This document shows, piece by piece, positions 32,197 to 37,880 of a stretch of DNA of 37,880 nucleotides. Location of the stretch: contig JAUZFR010000009.1 of assembly GCA_030840335.1 (NCBI GenBank), positions 1 through 37,880 on the forward strand, given 5' to 3'. The first letter of the stretch is position 1; each line of letters starts with the position of its first letter. The notes beneath the pieces are model-generated. The model did not search any database, had not been told where the DNA came from, and worked only from the letters and a program-made list of their open reading frames with translations. The position numbers were made by a program, and so were the translations under genes. This stretch comes from Actinomycetota bacterium (GTDB taxonomy: Bacteria > Actinomycetota > Actinomycetes > Actinomycetales > Microbacteriaceae).

Positions 32197-33444
32197 TTAC
32201 TTGATGAGTGCTTGAAGGTTGGTTTGCGTAGCCTGAAGGATTGCCTTCGGATCAGCGGTCTTCAAGGTCTCGATCTTCGAGTCGAAGTCGGCAACGACAT
32301 CCGCTGCTCCCTTCGCCGTCGGCACGCCCTGAGCATATGCGGCAGCATCGAGGAACGGCACAAGAGCCGGGTTAGCGGACTTCCATGCGCTGGCCGCCGA
32401 CTGGATGGACGGCATGGGACCGAACGCCTTCGAGAACGCGAGCTGGTCGCTCGCACTCGTGAGCTTCTCGACGAGCTTCAGCGCAGCAGCCTGGTTGGGG
32501 CTGTCGGCTGCGATTCCCCAGCAGTTGGTGAACTGGAGTGTGCCCTTGCCTACGGGACCTGCGGGAAGCGGGTTCACGGTGTACTTGATCTTGGGATAGT
32601 CGGCCGTCATTCCGCCGGTGATCCAGTTGCCCTCGATGGTCATTGCGGCAAGGCCTTTACCGAGCGCTTCGCCGCCCCAGCCCGCTCCGACATCCTTCGC
32701 GAACTTCAGGTCGCCCTCTTTGAGCATCTTCTGCACGAAGGTGAGCGCCGTCACGTTGGCTGCGCTGTCGGCGGTCGCCTTTGTGCTGTCAGCGTTCATC
32801 AGGTTGCCGCCGGCCTGAGTCATGAAGGCACCGACACGAGCGTACTGGCCGCTCATAACGAGTCCGGTCGTCTTACCGGTGGTCAGCTTCTTCGAGACCG
32901 CGTCGAGCTGGTCCCAGGTGGTCGGGATGTCGGCATCCGTGAGTCCGGCCGCCTTCCACTTGTCGGTGTTGATCTCGAGCTGCAGGGTCGAAAAGTCTTT
33001 CGGCGCGCAATAGAACTTGTTGTTGTACGTAAATGACTTCACCAGGCTCGGGTAGAAGTCGCTCTTGTTCGGCAGCTGGTCACCGTAGGCGAGCAGCGAT
33101 CCGTTGGATGCGTATCCAGCGAGTGCGTCGGTCGACAGGTAGAACACGTCTGCCGGCTTCCCGGACGCGAAGCCCTGGGAGAGCTGCTGGGTGAGGTTGG
33201 TGGCCGGAAGTACGGTGGCCTTCGTGCCGGATGAACTCGACCAGTCGGCAACGGCACTCTTGACCGCGGCGGTCTCGGCGTCGCCGCTCGAGCCGATCAG
33301 CACGGTCAGTGCCTTCTTCGATGAGGTGAGCCCTTTCGAGCCGCTACCCGTTGTACTGCTGAACCCGGAACCACACGCCGATAGCGCGAGAGCTCCGGCT
33401 ATCGCGAGTGCGCCAGCGGCGAGCCAATGATTGCGTCTTTGCAT
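32197..33444 (-). CDS. Sugar-binding lipoprotein of ABC transporter (family 1 SBP)
   Basis: A 415-residue extracellular substrate-binding lipoprotein. ATG 33444 has a strong AAGGAG ribosome binding site 7 nt upstream; the longer frame to 33696 crosses the regulator region and is discarded. The signal peptide ends in the lipobox L-S-A-C with Cys24 as the lipidated residue, followed by a Gly/Ser/Thr-rich linker. The mature part has the family 1 pattern, including Y-L-S-T-D-A-L-A-G-Y, P-T-T-W-D-Q-L-D-A and M-T-I-E-G-N-W, as in maltose- and oligosaccharide-binding proteins. It is the first and probably most expressed gene of the operon, controlled by the two LacI-type operators at 33488-33535. 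Confidence 0.95.
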   Translation of the reverse strand: MQRRNHWLAAGALAIAGALALSACGSGFSSTTGSGSKGLTSSKKALTVLIGSSGDAETAAVKSAVADWSSSSGTKATVLPATNLTQQLSQGFASGKPADVFYLSTDALAGYASNGSLLAYGDQLPNKSDFYPSLVKSFTYNNKFYCAPKDFSTLQLEINTDKWKAAGLTDADIPTTWDQLDAVSKKLTTGKTTGLVMSGQYARVGAFMTQAGGNLMNADSTKATADSAANVTALTFVQKMLKEGDLKFAKDVGAGWGGEALGKGLAAMTIEGNWITGGMTADYPKIKYTVNPLPAGPVGKGTLQFTNCWGIAADSPNQAAALKLVEKLTSASDQLAFSKAFGPMPSIQSAASAWKSANPALVPFLDAAAYAQGVPTAKGAADVVADFDSKIETLKTADPKAILQATQTNLQALIK

Positions 33445-33487
33445 TTTGTTTCTCCTTGGATGAACGCGCAGGGGATGATCGTTCGGG

Positions 33488-33501
33488 TTTGATCGTTCAA
33501 A
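33488..33501. promoter_or_regulatory. LacI-type operator O2
   Basis: TTTGATCGTTCAAA is a near-perfect dyad differing by one base from O1, with its centre 34 bp from the O1 centre. A further partial copy, TGATCGTTC, is at 33476-33484. All lie between the binding-protein gene and the divergent LacI gene. Confidence 0.75.
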
Positions 33502-33521
33502 TTTAAGCGTGCAAGAATAGA

Positions 33522-33535
33522 TTTGATCGATCAAA
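33522..33535. promoter_or_regulatory. LacI-type operator O1
   Basis: TTTGATCGATCAAA is a perfect 14-bp palindrome with the central CG expected for LacI/GalR-family operators. If TATTCT (minus strand, 33514-33519) is the -10 of the binding-protein gene, O1 lies just upstream between -35 and -10. That arrangement fits repression by the adjacent LacI-family protein. Confidence 0.8.
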
Positions 33536-33575
33536 CTACTATGACGATAGGCACGCGCGTCTGCGACTGTCAACC

Positions 33576-33604
33576 CTGACCCTCGACTGAGCGTGCGGTA
33601 ACCT
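33576..33604 (+). promoter_or_regulatory. Possible promoter of the LacI-family gene
   Basis: CTGACC (33576-33581) and TAACCT (33599-33604) at 17-bp spacing, about 35 nt before the gene start. Moderate match to consensus. Confidence 0.4.
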
Positions 33605-33639
33605 ACCGAATTGGTTAAGTCGAGCGAGACGAGGTGAGA

Positions 33640-34668
33640 ATGGCCAGGCTGCCCACCGTGACCGACGTCGGCCGTGTCGCCGGCGTCTCCCGCCAAACGG
33701 TTTCCAACGTGCTCAACTCGCCGACCATCGTCAAGTCAGAGACGCGAGAGAAGGTCCAGGCTGCCATTGCGCAGCTCGGGTACCGGCCCGACGCATCCGC
33801 TCGGCGACTCCGCACACGCAAGAGTTCGACGCTCGGTATTCGCCTCGACCCCATGACCAACGGCATCTCAGGGTCCGTGCACGACCGGTTTTTGCATGCG
33901 CTCACTGAGCAGGCCGACGAACGCGGATTGCGCATCATGCTGTTCACCGCCACCGATCCAAATGACGAGATCCGCCAGTTCTCTCGCATGCGGGACGGCG
34001 CGGATGTCGACGCCTTTGTGCTGACCTCGACCTTCTACGACGATCCTCGCACCGAGTGGCTCATCGCCAACGACGTGCCATTCGTGACCTTCGGCCGCCC
34101 ATGGGGTATCGATGACATGAATGACCCGCTGCACCTGTGGGTCGATGTGGACGGTTGGAGCGGCGTCCGCGAAGCCACCGCCCACCTGCTCGCGGAGGGA
34201 GCGACCCGAGTCGCCTTCCTTGGATGGCCGAGTCACTCGGGAACCGGTGACGACCGACGGCGTGGCTGGCGGGATGCGATGACGGCCGGCACAAGCTTGA
34301 CACCTGCCCAACTGGATGAACTGGAGATGGCGACCGAGGACGGCGTCAGTCAGGGACGGGATGCCATTCGATCGCTCGCGCCGGGCAGCTTCGACGCCGT
34401 CGTCTGCGTGAGCGATTCACTTGCGCTCGGAGCGATCCTCGCCGCCGGCGCCGACATACCCGTCATCGGTTACGACAACACTCCGGTCGCGAACGCGATC
34501 GGGCTCTCCAGCGTCGAACAACCTCTCGCAGAAGTCGCCGCTGGCGCGCTCGAACTGCTCATGGGGCCACGCGGGGCCGAAATTCTCGATCGCACGACCA
34601 CTCCGGACGAGCCGAAGCATCGACTCGTGAAGCCACACCTGGTGGTGCGCACGCGCCAGCTCAGCTGA
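33640..34668 (+). CDS. LacI-family transcriptional regulator of the sugar locus
   Basis: A 342-residue repressor. The N-terminal helix-turn-helix (P-T-V-T-D-V-G-R-V-A-G-V-S-R-Q-T-V-S-N-V-L, about residues 5-25) and hinge helix (P-D-A-S-A-R-R-L-R) are followed by a periplasmic-binding-like effector domain (about 60-342) with V-A-F-L-G-W-P and V-I-G-Y-D-N-T-P-V-A. ATG 33640 was chosen because GAGG lies 5 nt upstream; GTG 33634 is in frame but lacks that spacing. It is divergent from the ABC operon and most likely represses it through the TTTGATCGATCAAA sites, released by the imported sugar. Its end overlaps the convergent crcB gene by 8 bp. Confidence 0.93.
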   Translation: MARLPTVTDVGRVAGVSRQTVSNVLNSPTIVKSETREKVQAAIAQLGYRPDASARRLRTRKSSTLGIRLDPMTNGISGSVHDRFLHALTEQADERGLRIMLFTATDPNDEIRQFSRMRDGADVDAFVLTSTFYDDPRTEWLIANDVPFVTFGRPWGIDDMNDPLHLWVDVDGWSGVREATAHLLAEGATRVAFLGWPSHSGTGDDRRRGWRDAMTAGTSLTPAQLDELEMATEDGVSQGRDAIRSLAPGSFDAVVCVSDSLALGAILAAGADIPVIGYDNTPVANAIGLSSVEQPLAEVAAGALELLMGPRGAEILDRTTTPDEPKHRLVKPHLVVRTRQLS

Positions 34669-35026
34669 GCGCGGTCGCGGCCAGATAGCCGGCGATGGCT
34701 GCGGCCAGTCCGACCGCGAGGCCAAGCAGCACGTTGGCGAGAGCAGCTCGGAGCTTTCCCTCCATGAACAACTGAACCGTTTCCACGCTCCACGTGCTGA
34801 ACGTGGTGAGCCCGCCCGCGACCCCGCCGACCAGGATGAGGCGCGCATCCGTCGAGATCGCGAGAGTGGTTGACAGGCCGACGGTGGCTCCGCCGAGCGC
34901 GGACCCGACGGAGTTGACGATGAAGACCGCCCAGGGCAGTGACCCTCGTCCGGCGAAGGCGCGGGTCAGGAGATAGCGAACGACCGCGGCGGCGCCACCA
35001 GCGACAATCGCGACCACGAAGGTCAC
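34661..35026 (-). CDS. crcB: Fluoride channel protein CrcB/Fluc (second copy)
   Basis: A 121-residue four-helix membrane protein of the Fluc/CrcB family, which exports fluoride as an antiparallel dimer. V-N-S-V-G-S-A-L-G-G holds the conserved Asn, and G-G-L-T-T-F-S-T-W-S-V-E the Thr/Phe signature of the central Na+ and fluoride path. GTG 35026 overlaps the stop of the other copy as GTGA; the frame to 35257 is an antisense-like extension and is not used. Two adjacent unequal copies usually form a heterodimeric channel. It converges on the LacI gene with an 8-bp overlap (TCAGCTGA). Confidence 0.93.
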   Translation of the reverse strand: MTFVVAIVAGGAAAVVRYLLTRAFAGRGSLPWAVFIVNSVGSALGGATVGLSTTLAISTDARLILVGGVAGGLTTFSTWSVETVQLFMEGKLRAALANVLLGLAVGLAAAIAGYLAATALS

Positions 35027-35418
35027 TCGGTCACCTCGATGATCGGCGACTCGTTCGGGCGTTCGCCGATTCGGAGGCCGAGCGCCGCGGCGCCAATGCC
35101 CAACACGAGCGACGCGACGAGATAGACGATCGACAACACAAGCTGGCCGGATGCGGTCAACGTCACGACCGACACAATGAGCGCCGAGAAGGTCGTGAAG
35201 CCGCCGAGCAGGCCAGGGCCGACGCCGGCACGAATCCAGGCCGGAGCGATCGGCCACACGCGAGCGACGAGCAGCCCGAGCGCGAATGAGCCAACGATGT
35301 TGATCAGAAGAGTTGAGACAGGAAACGTATCGTCACTGTGCGGGATCAGGTCGTCGGTGGCCAGCCGCAAGGCGGTGCCGAGAATTCCGCCGATGAAGAC
35401 CGCGAGTACGGAGCCCAC
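35023..35418 (-). CDS. crcB: Fluoride channel protein CrcB/Fluc (first copy)
   Basis: A 131-residue four-helix Fluc protein. The motifs L-I-N-I-V-G-S-F-A-L-G (conserved Asn) and G-G-F-T-T-F-S-A-L-I-V-S match the family. The C-terminus is longer and acidic (E-R-P-N-E-S-P-I-I-E-V-T-E) than in the second copy. The start is GTG 35418, 5 bp after the stop of the K+ transporter gene with no clear ribosome binding site, which suggests translational re-initiation in one transcript. No fluoride riboswitch can precede it there. Confidence 0.93.
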   Translation of the reverse strand: MGSVLAVFIGGILGTALRLATDDLIPHSDDTFPVSTLLINIVGSFALGLLVARVWPIAPAWIRAGVGPGLLGGFTTFSALIVSVVTLTASGQLVLSIVYLVASLVLGIGAAALGLRIGERPNESPIIEVTE

Positions 35419-35423
35419 GCTGG

Positions 35424-37631
35424 TCAGTGTTGCTTTGTGGTCGGCTTGGTCGGAGGCTCTTTGACCGCTGTGGCTTTCGCGGCCGCATCCGTGCCGGTCG
35501 CAGTCTTGCCCGAAGCTCGGCTGTCGGCGGCAAGCTTCTCGGCGTTCTGCTTGGCGGCCGCCGACTGCTTGGCGGCAGACATCCGGGCGCCGGACTTCGT
35601 CGATGTCGGCTTGCCCTGCGATGGTTTTGCCGGCGGCATCGGCTTGCGCTGCACGGGCCGGCGCGGCTCACCGCGTCGGGCGTCACCCGGAACCGGGCGA
35701 GAGCGGCGGCCATAAATGAGTTCGGACGAGTCAAGGAGCCAGGGGACGAGGGCGATGACGACGCCGTGCACCAGCATGAGCTTGTGGCGGATGCGCCGCG
35801 ACTTGTGGTTGTGAAGCAGGTTTTCCCACCAGTGCCCCACGATGAACTGAGGGGTGTACAGGGTGACGACCTCGGAGCCGTGCTCTTCACGCCGGTGCTT
35901 GATGTATTTGATCAGCGGAAGACTGATTTCACGGTAGGGCGACTCGATGATCCGTAGCGGCACCTTGATGTTCTGATCGGCCCACTGGTCCTGAAGTTTC
36001 TGCGTCTCTTCGTCGTCGATCGAGACGTGCACGGCTTCGATGCTCTCGTGCCGGGCTGCGATGGCGTAATCGAGCGCCTTCAGCACGGGCTTCTGCAGCT
36101 TGCCGACGAGCACGACGGCATGGTCCCCTCGAGCGCCGAATGTCGTAGTCGGGTCGGGCTCGATTTCTTTCTCGACATCGCGGTAGTACCGGTTCACGCC
36201 GAGCATGAGCAGGAACAGGATCGGCATCATGATGAAGACGAGCCAGGCGCCGTGGGTGAACTTGGTGATCGTCACGATAATGAGAACGGTGCCGGTGAAG
36301 AAGGCGCCGATCGAGTTGATCGTGAGGCTGACCCTGATGGATCCGCGATTCGGCGGGTTGGTTTTCAGGAGCCGGATCCAGTGGATGATCATGCCGGACT
36401 GGCCGAGAGTGAACGACACGAAAACGCCGATGATGTAGAGCTGGATGAGCGACGTGACGTTTGCCTGATAGATGACCAGCAGCACGGCCGCAGCGAGCGC
36501 GAGAAGAAGCACGCCGTTGGAGTAGATCAGGCGGTCGCCGCGGGTCTGCAGTGACTTGGGCGCGTAGCGATCTTTCGCGAGCACGGACCCCAGTAGCGGG
36601 AATCCGTTGAAGGCCGTGTTGGCGGCGAGCAGCAGCACGAGCGCAGTGGCCGCCTGGACGACGAAGAACATGACGGTGTTGTTGCCAAATGTCGACGACG
36701 CCAGCTGGGCGATCAGGGATCGCTGTGGCTCCGTCTTACAGTTCGCGAAGCCGATGAGATCACAGGCCTGCTCGGCGTAGTGCACCTTTGCCATCAGCGC
36801 GACGGTGACGAGGCCAATGAACAGCACAATGGCGATCGTGCCCATCAGCACGAGCGTCTTCTGCGCGTTCTGGATCTTGGGGCGGCGGAAAGCCTGCACG
36901 CCATTGGCGACCGCTTCGACGCCGGTCAGGGCGCTACATCCGCTGGAGAATGCGCGAAGGAGCAGCAGAACGAACGCGGCCTGCGCGATGCTTTCCGGTT
37001 TGACCGAATACTGCGCGGACTCGGCGACAGGAGTGTTTCCTGACAGTGCCTGGATCAGCGCGGTGACGATCATGATCGCGATGCTGGCGATGAAGAGGTA
37101 GGTGGGAAGCGCGAACGCCTTGCCCGATTCGCTAACGCCCCTGAGGTTGACGGCGGCCAGGACGATGATGAAGAAGATTGCCATCTCGACACGGATGCCG
37201 TTGAGAATCGGGAAGGCCGAGATGATGTTGTCAACACCGGATGCGACCGACACCGCGACGGTGAGCACGTAGTCGACCAGGAGAGCGGATGCGACGATCA
37301 GGCCGGCAACTTCGCCAATGTTCTTGCGAGCGACTTCGTAGTCACCACCACCGCTGGGGTAGGCCTTGACGAGTTGGCGGTAAGACAAAACGACGACGGT
37401 CAGAAGCAGCACGACGGCCGCGGCGACCCATGGCGCGAAAGCCAAAAACGCGGTACCGCCGAGCAAAAGAATGAGGAGCATTTCCTGCGGTGCGTAGGCA
37501 ACAGACGAGAGCGCATCGCTCGCGAAAATGGGAAGCGCAAGGTGCTTGGGGAGCAGCTGACCCTCGAGCTTGTCCGAGGGCAGAGGGTCGCCAATCAACC
37601 ATCGCTTCGGCGACCTGGCTTCGTTAGTCAC
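35424..37631 (-). CDS. APC-superfamily transporter, KimA-like K+ uptake protein
   Basis: A 735-residue membrane protein of the amino acid-polyamine-organocation superfamily with about 12 helices (residues ~35-480), a cytosolic domain (~480-650) and a Lys/Ala/Pro/Thr-rich tail of about 85 residues. The opening L-I-G-D-P-L-P-S-D and A-S-D-A-L-S-S-V-A-Y match Bacillus KimA (YdaO), the high-affinity K+/H+ symporter. K+ site residues recalled for KimA have counterparts: Asp39 and Tyr46, Asp120-Tyr121, Thr124 and Ser128, Thr236 and Glu239. It is usually annotated as an amino acid permease. The start is GTG 37631 with TATGCT 8 nt upstream (leaderless). It leads an operon with the two crcB genes. Confidence 0.85.
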   Translation of the reverse strand: MTNEARSPKRWLIGDPLPSDKLEGQLLPKHLALPIFASDALSSVAYAPQEMLLILLLGGTAFLAFAPWVAAAVVLLLTVVVLSYRQLVKAYPSGGGDYEVARKNIGEVAGLIVASALLVDYVLTVAVSVASGVDNIISAFPILNGIRVEMAIFFIIVLAAVNLRGVSESGKAFALPTYLFIASIAIMIVTALIQALSGNTPVAESAQYSVKPESIAQAAFVLLLLRAFSSGCSALTGVEAVANGVQAFRRPKIQNAQKTLVLMGTIAIVLFIGLVTVALMAKVHYAEQACDLIGFANCKTEPQRSLIAQLASSTFGNNTVMFFVVQAATALVLLLAANTAFNGFPLLGSVLAKDRYAPKSLQTRGDRLIYSNGVLLLALAAAVLLVIYQANVTSLIQLYIIGVFVSFTLGQSGMIIHWIRLLKTNPPNRGSIRVSLTINSIGAFFTGTVLIIVTITKFTHGAWLVFIMMPILFLLMLGVNRYYRDVEKEIEPDPTTTFGARGDHAVVLVGKLQKPVLKALDYAIAARHESIEAVHVSIDDEETQKLQDQWADQNIKVPLRIIESPYREISLPLIKYIKHRREEHGSEVVTLYTPQFIVGHWWENLLHNHKSRRIRHKLMLVHGVVIALVPWLLDSSELIYGRRSRPVPGDARRGEPRRPVQRKPMPPAKPSQGKPTSTKSGARMSAAKQSAAAKQNAEKLAADSRASGKTATGTDAAAKATAVKEPPTKPTTKQH

Positions 37632-37639
37632 GAGGGGCG

Positions 37640-37645
37640 AGCATA
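37640..37645 (-). promoter_or_regulatory. -10 box, probable leaderless promoter of the KimA-like/crcB operon
   Basis: TATGCT on the minus strand ends 8 nt before GTG 37631. The short distance leaves no space for a c-di-AMP (ydaO-type) or fluoride riboswitch. Confidence 0.45.
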
Positions 37646-37658
37646 CTCCTCGCTTCGT

Positions 37659-37679
37659 TGCGCTCCAACCGTGAGCGCA
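37659..37679 (-). terminator. Possible hairpin after the right-edge gene
   Basis: TGCGCTC (37659-37665) and GAGCGCA (37673-37679) form a 7-bp GC-rich stem with a 7-nt loop, 19 nt after the stop of the right-edge gene. No T-run follows; weak terminator candidate. Confidence 0.3.
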
Positions 37680-37698
37680 CAGCAGTGCGAAGGAGTTT

Positions 37699-37880
37699 TC
37701 ACTTTGCGCCCCTCAGCGAGGCTGCGACCGAAGCCCGAACGGTCTCCAGCCCGGAGCGAAGGAGGTCGACGGTTTCGGCGGCGAGGTCTCCGGTGACGAC
37801 CTGTTTGCGTAGTTCGGAACGCATCTGGTGCCGGAACATCGAGATGGCGACTTCGGCTTGCTGCAGCTGGCTTCTGCTCT
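37699..37880 (-). CDS. C-terminal end of an unidentified protein (cut by window)
   Basis: On the minus strand a frame open to the window edge ends with TGA at 37699-37701. Its visible ~59 residues are helical, with alternating polar and hydrophobic residues (for example A-E-V-A-I-S-M-F-R-H-Q-M-R-S-E-L-R-K and S-G-L-E-T-V-R-A-S-V-A-A-S-L-R-G-A-K at the end). Codon use is typical of the window, with G/C mostly at third positions. The start lies outside, so the family cannot be named. A coiled-coil-like C-terminal tail of a larger protein is the best description. Confidence 0.6.
   Translation of the reverse strand, partial: SRSQLQQAEVAISMFRHQMRSELRKQVVTGDLAAETVDLLRSGLETVRASVAASLRGAK

Noticed and set aside
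33445-33696. N-terminal extension of the sugar-binding protein to 33696
   Set aside because: It crosses the operators and the LacI start; the signal peptide and ribosome binding site fix the start at 33444.
35027-35257. N-terminal extension of the second crcB copy
   Set aside because: It lies inside the first crcB copy; Fluc proteins have no such leader, and GTG 35026 gives a normal protein.
1-37880. Search for CRISPR arrays, tRNA/rRNA genes, insertion sequences, phage genes and attachment sites
   Set aside because: No regularly spaced repeats, transposase or integrase motifs, or tRNA-like cloverleaf were noticed; the window reads as ordinary chromosomal sequence.

Overview
The window is about 64% G+C by eye. 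It shows dense gene packing, frequent GTG starts, 4-bp ATGA/GTGA couplings, and many promoters whose -10 box sits 6-8 nt before the start codon. These traits, with actinobacterial marker families (DUF3073, a sterol-carrier-like protein beside purF/purM, a mycothiol-type DinB protein), point to a high-GC actinobacterium. Microbacteriaceae is my best guess from the protein style; the window has no rRNA to confirm it.

Layout. 1-882: 3' end of a DUF11-repeat surface protein. 879-4035 (-): a TetR / ATPase-like / YhgE-Pip export operon behind a 26-bp dyad. 4163-5449: purA. 5465-7822: a membrane protein, a DinB/MDMPI protein, a GNAT acetyltransferase and a chorismate mutase. 7860-10027: a PadR-controlled 14-TM drug exporter. 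10066-14314: SDR, Ohr peroxidase, LysR and two aldo/keto reductases. 14428-26744: the purine core (purL, purQ, purS, purC, purD, purF, purM), interleaved with a C-terminally short glpX, a P-loop kinase, an SGNH hydrolase, a VOC dioxygenase-like protein, a sterol-carrier-like protein and a small membrane protein. 26791-28297: DUF3073 and an FMO-like flavoprotein. 28294-34668: a LacI-controlled carbohydrate ABC uptake system with a cytoplasmic debranching-type glycosidase. 34661-37631: a KimA-like K+ transporter followed by a heterodimeric CrcB/Fluc fluoride channel pair. 37699-37880: the C-terminal end of an unidentified gene.

How the genes work together. PurF, PurD, the PurL/PurQ/PurS complex, PurM and PurC cover most of the route from PRPP to SAICAR (PurN and PurE/PurK are not here), and PurA takes IMP to adenylosuccinate. 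The sugar locus imports an unknown oligosaccharide and probably degrades it inside the cell; no ABC ATPase is encoded, so a shared MsiK-type ATPase elsewhere is likely. The Ohr, reductase and exporter genes look like general stress functions.

I found no tRNA, rRNA, insertion sequence, phage, CRISPR array or classical riboswitch. There is no obvious undescribed multi-gene system. The best leads are: a catalytically degenerate ABC-like protein welded to a YhgE/Pip exporter; a 70-bp palindrome between purL and glpX; a truncated GlpX; three 13-bp sites at exact 29-bp spacing upstream of ohr; a perfect 26-bp-stem hairpin after purC; and the K+/F- transport cluster.
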